NCBI GenBank assembly: GCA_041392665.1
Contig: JAWKLQ010000015.1
Location: 62,001-126,000, forward strand
From: Flavilitoribacter sp020436695
GTDB taxonomy: Bacteria > Bacteroidota > Bacteroidia > Chitinophagales > Saprospiraceae
DNA length: 64,000 nt
Direction: 5' to 3'
A model generated the notes under the pieces. The model was not told the DNA's origin, searched no databases, and worked only from the letters and a program-made list of their open reading frames with translations. The position numbers and the translations under genes were made by a program. Positions 9,216 to 16,989 of the stretch are shown piece by piece. Every line of letters starts with the position of its first letter. Within the stretch, counting starts at the first letter, position 1.

Positions 9216-9340
9216 TGACGGAAATAAATGAACAATTTTCTTTGAGAAGTTTTGAAAATTTTACACGCCATCTTCTCTTCGTCAGTGGCTTAGTAAAATA
9301 TTAAAAACTTGAAAATTGTTCATTTATTTTTTCTCCGTCT
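9216..9340. repeat. Long interrupted inverted repeat in a 328-bp gap
   Basis: The 19-bp arm 9222-9240 (AAATAAATGAACAATTTTC) is repeated exactly as its reverse complement at 9311-9329. Farther in, 9247-9264 pairs with 9293-9310 at 16 of 18 positions, leaving a 6-nt bulge on the left arm and a 28-nt loop (9265-9292). A GACGG/CCGTC pair flanks the outside. The gap 9081-9408 between the ABC exporter and the methyltransferase (divergent genes) holds nothing else recognisable. It could be a small miniature element, a structured RNA or a bidirectional control site. Confidence 0.7.
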
Positions 9341-9408
9341 CTAACAAAAATAGCACGAATAAATAGACTTACTTAAGCCGCAAAAAATTATCTTACCCGG
9401 AAAAATCT

Positions 9409-10086
9409 ATGAAGCCGCCCTGGTGGAAGCGTTGGTGGAGTTATTTCATGGAAGTACACATTGAGAGTACTTCCAGCGAGTATAATCCGCATTTGTACGT
9501 GAGTCTCTCCCGGGGACGCTATCAACTCTGTACCGCAAACGCCATATACAGCTTCGAAGATCAGTACGATAACTTTCGCAAGACCTTTGTCCGGGTGGAT
9601 CTGGATAAGTTGCCGGGCAAAGAAGTATTGATCCTGGGTTTTGGTTTGGGCAGCATTCCCATCCTGCTGGAAAAGATCTTCGATCGTGATCTTTATTATA
9701 CCGCCGTTGAAATAGACGAAGCGGTGATCGAACTGGCCAGTAAATATGCCTTACCGGATATTCAGTCGCCCATTGAAATGATCTGTACCGATGCTGCGAT
9801 ATATGTCGATCAGGAACCCGCCACTTTTGATCTGATCTGTATGGATGTCTTTCTGGATGACGTAGTGCCGGACACTTTCGAACAGGCATCTTTTCTTATC
9901 GGCCTAAAAAATATACTGAACTCCAACGGGCTGCTGCTGTTCAACCGGCTGGCATCGACCAAACAGGATAAGCTGGACAGCCGCCGTTTTTTTGAGGATC
10001 ACTTTTTGAAGATATTCCCTCAGGGGGCCTATCTGGAAGTGGGGGGGAATTACATATTGCTGAATGATGCAGTATGGCTGAGTTGA
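9409..10086 (+). CDS. Spermidine synthase-like SAM-dependent methyltransferase
   Basis: The 225-residue protein has a class I SAM-binding fold: glycine-rich motif I VLILGFGLGSIPILL near residues 70-84, acidic end of beta-2 in YTAVEIDEAVIELA, and the motif DLICMDVFLDDVVP resembling the spermidine synthase active-site strand (D-x-I-x-x-D-x-F). The N-terminal beta region YVSLSRGRYQLCTANAIYS looks like the spermidine synthase N-terminal sheet. The short length and missing polyamine pocket residues argue for a spermidine-synthase-like methyltransferase rather than a true synthase. ATG 9409 is the first start after the inverted repeat. Confidence 0.72.
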   Translation: MKPPWWKRWWSYFMEVHIESTSSEYNPHLYVSLSRGRYQLCTANAIYSFEDQYDNFRKTFVRVDLDKLPGKEVLILGFGLGSIPILLEKIFDRDLYYTAVEIDEAVIELASKYALPDIQSPIEMICTDAAIYVDQEPATFDLICMDVFLDDVVPDTFEQASFLIGLKNILNSNGLLLFNRLASTKQDKLDSRRFFEDHFLKIFPQGAYLEVGGNYILLNDAVWLS

Positions 10087-10108
10087 TGAAACTGGATTAA
10101 AAGCCTTA

Positions 10109-10139
10109 TTGACAACAAAATAAAATACGTGTATATTTG
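10109..10139 (+). promoter_or_regulatory. Promoter and possible operator of the vapBC-like operon
   Basis: TTG (10109-10111, part of TTGAC) is followed after 20 bp by TATATTTG (10132-10139), a textbook Bacteroidota -33/-7 pair 19 bp before the antitoxin ATG. The -7 box is embedded in an imperfect palindrome GTGTATATTTGTACAC (10129-10144), whose GTGTA/TACAC arms would suit binding by the ribbon-helix-helix antitoxin for autorepression (inference). Confidence 0.7.
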
Positions 10140-10158
10140 TACACATAACCTGTGTGAA

Positions 10159-10395
10159 ATGAAAAATCTAACACTAAGTATACCCGATGAATTGCTGGAA
10201 AAAAGCCGCGCGTATGCAGAACAACATGGTACCAGCCTGAATGAATTTGTCAGAACATTATTACGTCGATATGTTATGAATGAAACGGAGCAGCCTATTG
10301 ATAATCTCCTAAAAAAGGCCGAAGAATTCGCTGTCAGTACTAAATCATGGAAATGGGATCGTGATGAACTATACGACCGGAAAATATTTTCTTGA
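10159..10395 (+). CDS. Antitoxin, ribbon-helix-helix type (VapB-like, DUF6364-like)
   Basis: I start at ATG 10159 (MKNLTLSIPDELLEKSRAYA), giving 78 residues; the upstream TTG/ATG options overlap the promoter. The first 45 residues form the RHH DNA-binding motif: a beta strand NLTLSIP, helix ELLEKSRAYAEQ, turn HGTSLN, helix EFVRTLLRRY. The C-terminal KWDRDELYDRKIF is the toxin-wrapping tail typical of CopG/VapB-like antitoxins. It overlaps the toxin gene by 32 bp, the usual arrangement for coupled translation of antitoxin and toxin. It likely neutralises the PIN toxin and represses its own promoter. Confidence 0.85.
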   Translation: MKNLTLSIPDELLEKSRAYAEQHGTSLNEFVRTLLRRYVMNETEQPIDNLLKKAEEFAVSTKSWKWDRDELYDRKIFS

Positions 10396-10786
10396 CACCA
10401 ACTTCCTGATCTATCTTTTCAGTAAAGATGAGCCGGATAAGAAAGCAATATGCGAGAACGTATTCCGGGTTGGTAAGGAAAATGCCGTTTTTACGCTATC
10501 TACTCAGGTCATTAAGGAGTTTACTCACGTGATGTTGGGGAAATTCAAAGCAGATCCGCAGTTTGTAAAATTGGTCATTGAAGACCTGGAAGGACTTGAA
10601 ATTGTTCAGATTGATACAGATTTGATTAAGAAAACCATTGATAATCATGTTCTGTATAGATATTCATTTTGGGACAGCATGATCATCACCGCAGCTCATA
10701 AAGCAAATTGTTCCGTGCTTTTGACTGAAGATCTACAACATGGGCAACGAATTAACAACCTTTTGATACACAATCCTTTTGCTTAA
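10364..10786 (+). CDS. PIN-domain toxin (VapC-like ribonuclease)
   Basis: 140 residues from ATG 10364 (a GTG at 10361 is also possible). PIN-domain acidic residues are visible: YFLDTNFLIYLF (Asp of DTN), QVIKEFTHV (Glu), YSFWDSMIITAA (Asp) and LLTEDLQHGQ (Glu/Asp), together forming the metal site of a Mg-dependent RNase. VapC enzymes usually cleave tRNA or rRNA to halt growth; the target here is unknown. The gene overlaps the antitoxin frame by 32 bp and is closed by an intrinsic terminator 14 bp downstream, so the pair is a compact self-contained operon. Confidence 0.87.
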   Translation: MNYTTGKYFLDTNFLIYLFSKDEPDKKAICENVFRVGKENAVFTLSTQVIKEFTHVMLGKFKADPQFVKLVIEDLEGLEIVQIDTDLIKKTIDNHVLYRYSFWDSMIITAAHKANCSVLLTEDLQHGQRINNLLIHNPFA

Positions 10787-10799
10787 GAAGCTATAAAAC

Positions 10800-10833
10800 A
10801 AAAAAGCCCTGTGTAGGTACACAAAGCTTTTTT
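10800..10833. terminator. Intrinsic terminator between the toxin and rpmA
   Basis: An A-run (10800-10805) with GCC, then TGTGTA-GG-TACACA as the hairpin core, then AAAGC and a T-run of six. The symmetrical A-stem-T layout lets it work in both directions, ending the toxin operon (+) and, farther from its gene, rpmA (-). Confidence 0.75.
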
Positions 10834-10905
10834 GCCGGCGAAAATGCCTATAATAAAAGCAGTTCGGCATCCGAGTGCCAGGCACCCTGCATCACCCTTG
10901 CAATT

Positions 10906-11604
10906 CTATTCTTCCTCCTCGCTTACCTCACGGCCGCCGTCCAGACGATCCTGATAAGCTTCCAGTTCTTCCCACTGACCTTCATTTGCCATTTGGGCCT
11001 GCTTGGACCAGGTTGCCGGATCGTGCATGTTGTAGCGTGGGCCGGCTTCGTCCAGAATAGCCTGCACTTTTTCGGCTGGTGCATCCGCCAGATCCGCCCA
11101 GGTCTTGATGCCGCCGTCGTTGAGCAGGCCTTCGATCTTCGGACCGATTCCTTCAACGATCTTCAGGTCATCCTGCTTGATCTTTTTGCCGGAAGGCAAG
11201 GTGATCTTATCGGATTTTTTCGCTTCTGCTTTGGGAGCTTCTGCTACGGCAGCCTGCGGTTCGCTGGCCGGTGTCTCAACTGCTTTGGGCTGAGGAGCCG
11301 GAGCAGCTTTGGCTTTTACGGGAGCTTCCTTGGCAACGGTTTCTACCGTTTCTTCCGGCAGAATGCTAACGAAAGTACGGTTCTTTTTTCTTTTGGAGAA
11401 GACAACGGTGCCGTCCACGCGGGCGTGCAGCGTAAAGTCTTTACCCATGTATACGTTCTCACCGGGGTGGTATTTGGTACCCCTTTGACGAACGAGTACG
11501 TTGCCGGCAACAGCGGCCTGGCCTCCGAAGAGTTTAACACCAAGGCGTTTACTTTTACTGTCGCGGCCGTTATCGGTACTACCTACACCTTTCTTATGAG
11601 CCAT
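10906..11604 (-). CDS. rpmA: Ribosomal protein bL27 with long helix-hairpin-helix C-terminal extension
   Basis: Residues 1-85 are a normal bL27 (MAHKKGVGSTDNGRDSKSKR, then GVKLFGGQ, RQRGTKYHPGENVYMGKDFTL), a large-subunit protein near the peptidyl-transferase centre. The protein continues for about 145 more residues: an Ala/Pro/Glu/Lys-rich linker (about 90-130), then a folded domain with KIVEGIGPKIEGLLNDGGI, a helix-hairpin-helix motif, and an acidic tail. This domain type is known as an extension of L21 in some Bacteroidota; here it is on L27 while L21 is short. Normal bL27 is about 85 residues. It follows rplU by 39 bp, the usual operon. Confidence 0.93.
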   Translation of the reverse strand: MAHKKGVGSTDNGRDSKSKRLGVKLFGGQAAVAGNVLVRQRGTKYHPGENVYMGKDFTLHARVDGTVVFSKRKKNRTFVSILPEETVETVAKEAPVKAKAAPAPQPKAVETPASEPQAAVAEAPKAEAKKSDKITLPSGKKIKQDDLKIVEGIGPKIEGLLNDGGIKTWADLADAPAEKVQAILDEAGPRYNMHDPATWSKQAQMANEGQWEELEAYQDRLDGGREVSEEEE

Positions 11605-11643
11605 TGTAGAAAGTTTTTAGATTAGTTAGAGAATACGACCGGA

Positions 11644-11952
11644 CTATCCGGCAATACTATCGATCTTGATCTTGGTGAAGTGCTGGCGGTGGCCGTTCTT
11701 CACGCGATATCCTTTGCGGCGCTTCTTCTTGAATACGATGACTTTGTCACCTTTTACGTGCTCCAGAACGGTAGCGCTCACAGAGGCGTCCAACACCGGC
11801 TTGCCGAGAGAAACATCGCCTCCGTTGTCGATCAGGAGAACCTGGTCGAAAGAAACGTTGTCGCCTGCCTCGGCTTCTAGCTGGTGGACGAAGATCTCCT
11901 GACCTTCCTCAACTTTGAATTGCTGACCAGCTATAGTTACGATTGCGAACAT
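11644..11952 (-). CDS. rplU: Ribosomal protein bL21
   Basis: 102 residues, the usual length. It begins MFAIVTIAGQQFKVEEGQ and carries the basic KVIVFKKKRRKGYRVKNGHR segment that contacts 23S rRNA and ends TKIKIDSI. It is the first gene of the rplU-rpmA operon, with a promoter-like TACCTTTG about 36 bp upstream. It lacks the C-terminal extension found on some relatives; in this genome that domain is on L27. Confidence 0.96.
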   Translation of the reverse strand: MFAIVTIAGQQFKVEEGQEIFVHQLEAEAGDNVSFDQVLLIDNGGDVSLGKPVLDASVSATVLEHVKGDKVIVFKKKRRKGYRVKNGHRQHFTKIKIDSIAG

Positions 11953-11987
11953 TGGTCTGATTTTTATATTGATTTATTAACGGCCCG

Positions 11988-11995
11988 CAAAGGTA
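11988..11995 (-). promoter_or_regulatory. -7 element of the rplU-rpmA promoter
   Basis: TACCTTTG on the minus strand matches TAnnTTTG and lies 35 bp before the rplU start. No clear TTG is seen at the right distance upstream, so the promoter is partial or the -33 box is weak. Confidence 0.45.
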
Positions 11996-12046
11996 AGGAT
12001 TGTTGGTGAGATAAAAAAGAGTGAAGCAAAAGGATTTTTAGGGTGG

Positions 12047-12205
12047 ATGGAATTTTTCTGCCTGAAAATCAATAGTATTGCCGATGAATGCCGGAGGATC
12101 GTGGAAAAAATGCCGCCCTGGGAAGCCGGTATGCAACATGGCGAAAAGGTACGGGTACAGGATTACGTTCAAACTGGAATAGCAGTTGATAAAATAGAGC
12201 AGACT
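12047..12205 (+). pseudogene. TonB C-terminal domain remnant
   Basis: The open frame from ATG 12047 encodes ADECRRIVEKMPPWEAGMQH then GEKVRVQ. This matches the start of the TonB C-terminal domain (R-I/V-V-x-x-M-P-x-W-x-P-G-M-Q-x-G-x-x-V-R-V). The beginning of TonB (membrane helix, proline spacer) is missing and after about residue 45 the similarity ends, the frame then running into the AraC gene in another phase. I read it as a leftover from a deleted tonB-like gene. It occupies the middle of the 317-bp gap 11953-12269. Confidence 0.6.
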
Positions 12206-12269
12206 CCCAATACTGATCTACTCATTAGGAAATTGACTACCTTACCAGTCAATACTAGCAAGACCCATT

Positions 12270-13379
12270 ATGCTCATCCTCGGCCTGATACAGTCTTTCA
12301 TCAGTGCGGTGGTTTTCTGGTTTCGGGAACCGGCTCATCCTTCCAATCGCATTCTTGCATTTTGGCTGTTGATCTTTGCTCTGCTCTTTCTTGGGCAGTT
12401 GCTTCCGGGCGGATTGGTTGCCTATACCCGGATCGGTTTTATCCCGTTTTTCATGCTGTCGGGACCCGTGCTTTATTTTTACGTACGTAGCCTGATCGGC
12501 GCCGATTTTCATTTTCAGCGGCGAGATGTATGGCATTTATTGCCTTTCGTTGCTGTCGCTATCTTTCGGTTGATCTATTTCCCGGAATCTGTTTCTTCTG
12601 AGACCTTTGAAGGTAGCCACGTCAAAACCGTGATCTGGGCGGTGATCATCCTGATTGTAGTATCCGTTGTGCTATATTGGATCGCAACCATGATGTCGCT
12701 GTTCCGGCATCAGAAGAACGTATTGAATTTCTTTTCCAACCGCTCTGAAAAACGCTCCCTGAAATGGGTGCCGCTGTTCATGTTGGTCACTCTGGTGAGT
12801 CATGTGCTGTTCTTTTCGGGACCTTTTTTACCGGGGGCTTTTATGGATGTGGAGATTCAGAATTTCTGGTTTCAGCAATTCAATATGGCCTTATTGGGAT
12901 ATCTTTTGCTGGTGTTCGGATTGAACCAACCGGTGATCTTCGATTGGGCGATCGGTAGGAAAACTATGGCTTTACCGGAAGATCCGGTAAGCGAAAAATA
13001 CGTCCATTCCGGTCTGACCAGTGAAGCGATGGAAGCATTGGCCAATAGACTAATTGACTATCTGGAAAAGGAGAGACCCTACACCAATCCGGATTATAAG
13101 CTGCAAACCATGATGCAGGATCTGGATAGCTCTCAGCAATACCTCTCGCAGACCATCAATGAGCAGTTGGGGAAAAATTTTTATCAGCTCATCAATGAAT
13201 ATCGGGTTAAGGAATTTCAGCGACTACTGTGGGAGCCTGACTCATCACAGTTTACTATCCTCGGTCTGGCCTATGCGGCAGGGTTTAATTCAAAATCATC
13301 GTTTAACAGAGTATTTAAAGAGATTACGGGGTTGACGCCTTCGCAGTATCAGCGCCGAGACAGTGAGCCTGTCGGATAG
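12270..13379 (+). CDS. Membrane-bound AraC family transcriptional regulator
   Basis: The 369-residue protein has seven or so hydrophobic helices in its first 235 residues and an AraC-type DNA-binding domain at about 265-365, with the second-HTH signature AAGFNSKSSFNRVFKEITGLTP-like layout (positions 13279-13340) and YQRR at the end. This arrangement (7TM-like sensor plus cytoplasmic AraC domain) is common in Bacteroidota; the stimulus is unknown. ATG 12270 begins directly in the first helix (MLILGLIQSF). It is followed 45 bp later by the TIM-barrel gene, a possible target or operon partner. Confidence 0.88.
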   Translation: MLILGLIQSFISAVVFWFREPAHPSNRILAFWLLIFALLFLGQLLPGGLVAYTRIGFIPFFMLSGPVLYFYVRSLIGADFHFQRRDVWHLLPFVAVAIFRLIYFPESVSSETFEGSHVKTVIWAVIILIVVSVVLYWIATMMSLFRHQKNVLNFFSNRSEKRSLKWVPLFMLVTLVSHVLFFSGPFLPGAFMDVEIQNFWFQQFNMALLGYLLLVFGLNQPVIFDWAIGRKTMALPEDPVSEKYVHSGLTSEAMEALANRLIDYLEKERPYTNPDYKLQTMMQDLDSSQQYLSQTINEQLGKNFYQLINEYRVKEFQRLLWEPDSSQFTILGLAYAAGFNSKSSFNRVFKEITGLTPSQYQRRDSEPVG

Positions 13380-13424
13380 CATCTTCCCGGGCTCGGGACC
13401 GTCTCTAATCAAAACTTCAATAAT

Positions 13425-14462
13425 ATGGATATTTCAAGACGTAAATTCATGCATTCCATCGGCTGGGCCGGTGCCGGGCTGGGCGTGGCTAACTTCCTTC
13501 CCCAAGATGTGCTGGCATCGGGAAGGCGAATGGCGCCTTTTACCTTTGAGATCTCGCTGGCAGAATTTTCTTTTGCTTCGGAGCTTTATACCGGGAAAAT
13601 GACCAATCTGGATTTTCCGAAACGTGCGGTAAATGAATTCGGTGTAAATGTACTGGAATACGTATCCGGTTTCTTCAACGACAAGCATACTGATAAAGCC
13701 TATTTGCGGGAACTGAAAATGATCTGCGAAGATGTCGGTGCCAGTAATCACCTGATCATGGTGGACGGTGATAACCTCACTGCTCTGGATGACAATAAAA
13801 GGCAACTGGCGGTGGAAAGTTATTACCCCTGGGTGGAAGCCGCTAAATTCCTTGGTTGCAGTACCATTCGGGTGAATTTGGGTGATGCAATGGCCGTGCT
13901 TAGTGGGAAACCCGAAGAAGGAAGTCCGGAAGATACTGCTGCCGCCGCCGTGGATGGATATGGAAAACTGTTGGAGTTTGCAGAAAAGTCCGATCTGAAT
14001 GTCATTGTGGAGAATCACTTCGGCTATTCCACCGATCCCGACTGGCTCCTGGGTATTATGGATCAGATCGATTCGGACAAAAAAGGCTTCCTTCCCGATT
14101 TTGGGAACTTCTGTGCTAAAAGAAGCACGCCCGAATCTTATGACATTGCGGGACTCTTAAAAACCACTTGCGTAGAAGAGCACGACAAATACGAGGGCGT
14201 GAAAAAAATGATGCCCCTGGCTAAAGGCATTAGTGCTAAAACTCACCGGTTTGGGCCGGACGGAATGGATCTTGAAACGGATTTTATGAAAATGTTTAGC
14301 CTTATAAAGGAATCCGGCTGGACGGGTGGCTACGTTGGCATTGAATACGAAGGCGGGATCATGCGGGATATGGCTGGAGATACCAACTTGCTTGCCAATG
14401 CAGATGGGGTAAAGGCCACTAAAAAATTGCTGGAAATGGTACTGGCAGAAATGGGAGGATAG
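13425..14462 (+). CDS. Sugar phosphate isomerase/epimerase-like TIM-barrel protein with Tat signal
   Basis: 345 residues. The N-terminus SRRKFMHSIGWAGAGLG is a twin-arginine (Tat) signal, so the folded protein is exported. The mature part resembles the xylose-isomerase-like TIM barrel (AP endonuclease family 2 fold): acidic and His residues that would bind a divalent metal appear in VIVENHFGYSTD, FLPDFGNFC, AKTHRFGPDG and YVGIEYEGG. Members isomerise or epimerise sugars or act on related substrates; the substrate cannot be read. It is placed between an AraC regulator and a GH2 glycosidase, which fits a small glycan-use cluster (inference). Confidence 0.82.
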   Translation: MDISRRKFMHSIGWAGAGLGVANFLPQDVLASGRRMAPFTFEISLAEFSFASELYTGKMTNLDFPKRAVNEFGVNVLEYVSGFFNDKHTDKAYLRELKMICEDVGASNHLIMVDGDNLTALDDNKRQLAVESYYPWVEAAKFLGCSTIRVNLGDAMAVLSGKPEEGSPEDTAAAAVDGYGKLLEFAEKSDLNVIVENHFGYSTDPDWLLGIMDQIDSDKKGFLPDFGNFCAKRSTPESYDIAGLLKTTCVEEHDKYEGVKKMMPLAKGISAKTHRFGPDGMDLETDFMKMFSLIKESGWTGGYVGIEYEGGIMRDMAGDTNLLANADGVKATKKLLEMVLAEMGG

Positions 14463-14514
14463 CAATAAGCCTGCGTCAGCATTGGAAAGTTCAAACTAGA
14501 TTAATGCAAGTTGC

Positions 14515-14672
14515 CTTTAATAGTTGTCAGTACGGAAGAAGACAGCTAAAGTTTCGCTTTCAAAGCCTGTACTGATCATGCAGAAGCCCTGATCCTCCCA
14601 GACTACGGGCCGGTTTCCAGGAGCTTTAGCACTGTCAATACAAACTGACCACTGACAACTGCTATTAAATGA
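14515..14672. repeat. Imperfect inverted repeat in the TIM-barrel/GH2 gap
   Basis: TTTAATAGTTGTCAG near 14516-14530 pairs with CTGACAACTGCTATTAAA near 14652-14669 (with a 3-nt bulge), and GACAGCTAAAG (14541-14551) pairs with CTTTAGCACTGTC (14624-14636, 2-nt bulge). Together they enclose about 70 nt. The 291-bp gap has no coding potential that I can support. It could fold in the RNA upstream of the GH2 gene. Confidence 0.5.
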
Positions 14673-14753
14673 GTCCCATTAATACGGTTGGGACGATCCA
14701 AAGGCAGGAAATATGGATGTTCGCATAAAATTCACATCCTAATCAACAACATT

Positions 14754-16721
14754 ATGCGAACTTCATATTCTACCTTTCTGATCATTGCCTTTTTACTGAT
14801 CGGTCTGTATCCAACTCTATACGCTCAGGACTTCTTTGCCACTCAGCCTACGGAAGATATCCCCTGCGCGCCACTGATCGGCAATATCGAAGCGAGGCAA
14901 ACCCAATCGCTCAACGGCACCTGGAATGCCCTTATCGACCCCACGATCTTTTCCCTGAACGATATGTTCCACTATCTGGAACGCAATTACAAACCGGGAC
15001 CTTCCGAACTGGTAGAGGCCAATATTGAAGACGGCCTGACCCTGCGGGTACCCGGCGACTGGAATACCCAGGATGCCCGCCTGTTCTTTTACAATGGCAA
15101 GGTCTGGTACAAACGCGATTTTTTTGTTCATAAAAAAGAAAACAAACGCTATTTCCTGCATTTTGGGGCCATCAACTACAAAGCCCAGATCTATGTGAAC
15201 GGGCAACATGTAGCCAGTCATACCGGGGGGTATACTTCTTTCAACTGTGAAGTAGGGGCTCAACTGAAAGACGGCGAAAACTTCATTGTCATCAAAACAG
15301 ACAATACACTCACCAAGGAAGATATCCCCACAACGAGTACCGACTGGATGAACTATGGAGGCATCACCCGGGATGTCAACCTGGTGGAATTGCCACAGCA
15401 GTTTATCCGTAATTATAAGATACAGCTGGCCAAGGGGCACAACGACCGAATTGTAGGTTGGCTAGAAATGGATGGCGTTCAGACGGCCAATATCCAACTG
15501 GAAATACCGGAGCTGAAGATCAGCCAATCATTAAAAGCAACGAACGGACGGGCGGAGATCGCTATTGGTGCATCTCCCCAACTATGGTCACCTGAGCATC
15601 CGAAATTGTATGAGGTGCGGTTGAGCGCTGGAAAGGAAGTGATCGAAGACCGCATTGGATTCCGTACCATTGAGGTGCAGGACGGGCAGGTAGTGCTCAA
15701 CGGAACTCCTATATTTCTGAAGGGGATTTCTATCCACGAAGAGGCCATTGGTGCCCACGGTCGGGCTTCCAGCGAGCAGGAAGCACGCGAGTTACTGGCC
15801 TATGCCAAAGAACTGAATTGCAACTACGTGCGCCTGGCGCATTATACCCACAACGAGAATATAGTACGGGTAGCCGATGAAATGGGCCTGCTGGTATGGG
15901 CGGAGATCCCGGTTTACTGGAGTGTGAACTTTGCCAGTGAAGCGGTATTAGAAATGGCCAAAGCCCGGATGTCGGAAATGATCAGCCGCGATCAGAATCG
16001 GGCCAGTATCATTTTTTGGAGTCTGGGTAATGAAACACCGTTATCCGACGCCCGAAACGCTTTCTTCGCAAAACTGAATACGCACGTCAAATCCCTGGAT
16101 GATACCCGTCTGACCACAGCGGCCATGATCTTCGGCGGGGAGGAAATCCAGAAGATGGCAAGGGATAATTTTTTTCCCACCATGGCCGGCAAAGAATTTG
16201 ATACCTGGGATATTGAGATCGAAGACCCACTGGCCGCCATTGTGGATGTAGCCGCCATCAATCAGTACTTCGGATGGTATTACTCCGGTTTTCTGGCGGA
16301 AGCCTCAAAAATTCCAGCCGACAAAGCCCGCCGGACCATGCTGGAAAATATACATAAGATCCGCTTCCACCTGCCGGAAAACAAACCTTTTGTATTCAGC
16401 GAACTGGGAGCCGGCGCCAAACGCGGAAAATCCGGCCGGGAAGAAGATCTGGTTGTCTATTCCGAAGAATACCAGGCGTTGGTTTATCGCAAGCAGATCG
16501 AACTGGCGAAAAACCAACACGGCCTCGTCGGCATGTCTCCCTGGATTCTTAAAGATTTTCGTTCGGCCATGCGCCTGTATCAGGGCGTACAGGATTACTG
16601 GAATCTGAAGGGACTCATTACTGATAATGGTGAGCGGAAGAAAGCCTTCTTTGTGTTACAGGATTTTTACGGATCAGTACAACCCAGTACCGAGCACCCA
16701 GCGTCGAATACCCATCGTTAG
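14754..16721 (+). CDS. Glycoside hydrolase family 2 (beta-galactosidase/beta-glucuronidase-like)
   Basis: ATG 14754 gives 655 residues starting with a signal peptide ending in LYAQ, so the enzyme is exported; the longer frame from 14688 would bury the signal. GH2 layout: jelly-roll sugar-binding domain (about 25-215, with LNGTWNALID and VPGDWNTQ), Ig-like domain (about 220-310), then the TIM barrel with KGISIHEEAIG. The acid/base Glu is in IIFWSLGNETP and the probable nucleophile Glu in FVFSELGAG. The size and the SELGAG region are closer to beta-glucuronidase-like than LacZ-like members. Exact sugar unknown. Confidence 0.88.
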   Translation: MRTSYSTFLIIAFLLIGLYPTLYAQDFFATQPTEDIPCAPLIGNIEARQTQSLNGTWNALIDPTIFSLNDMFHYLERNYKPGPSELVEANIEDGLTLRVPGDWNTQDARLFFYNGKVWYKRDFFVHKKENKRYFLHFGAINYKAQIYVNGQHVASHTGGYTSFNCEVGAQLKDGENFIVIKTDNTLTKEDIPTTSTDWMNYGGITRDVNLVELPQQFIRNYKIQLAKGHNDRIVGWLEMDGVQTANIQLEIPELKISQSLKATNGRAEIAIGASPQLWSPEHPKLYEVRLSAGKEVIEDRIGFRTIEVQDGQVVLNGTPIFLKGISIHEEAIGAHGRASSEQEARELLAYAKELNCNYVRLAHYTHNENIVRVADEMGLLVWAEIPVYWSVNFASEAVLEMAKARMSEMISRDQNRASIIFWSLGNETPLSDARNAFFAKLNTHVKSLDDTRLTTAAMIFGGEEIQKMARDNFFPTMAGKEFDTWDIEIEDPLAAIVDVAAINQYFGWYYSGFLAEASKIPADKARRTMLENIHKIRFHLPENKPFVFSELGAGAKRGKSGREEDLVVYSEEYQALVYRKQIELAKNQHGLVGMSPWILKDFRSAMRLYQGVQDYWNLKGLITDNGERKKAFFVLQDFYGSVQPSTEHPASNTHR

Positions 16722-16783
16722 CACCTATTTATTGGTTAAAGTCCAAGATGGCTCACATTTCGGTTCAGCTCATTTCTAGACTT

Positions 16784-16972
16784 GTCTCCCCCCTCGGGGA
16801 TAGGGGCGTTCAGTTCTGAATAAAACGCCTCTTCGCGCCCCTTGATCCCCTAAAGGGGAAATTCATTCGTCACTGACAATCAATCGGTTAGAGTTGCGGA
16901 CGGAAGCTCCCCTTCAGGGGCTGGGGGCGCGAAAGGGGTAGAACTGAACAGCCCTGCCCCTCGGGGGAGATG
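16784..16972. repeat. Large inverted repeat between GH2 and the MacB-like permease
   Basis: The left arm 16784-16862 (starting GTCTCCCCCCTCGGGG, later GTTCAGTTCT and TTCGCGCCCC) pairs with the right arm 16905-16972 (CTCCCCTTCAGGGG, GGGGCGCGAA, AGAACTGAAC, CCTCGGGGGAGA). Each arm also contains its own small CCCCT-AGGGG hairpins. The loop is about 42 nt. The element fills most of the 268-bp gap between two converging genes and looks like a MITE-type or terminator-associated mobile palindrome rather than simple termination. Confidence 0.7.
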
Positions 16973-16989
16973 CCAAAGGCAGAGGGGGC

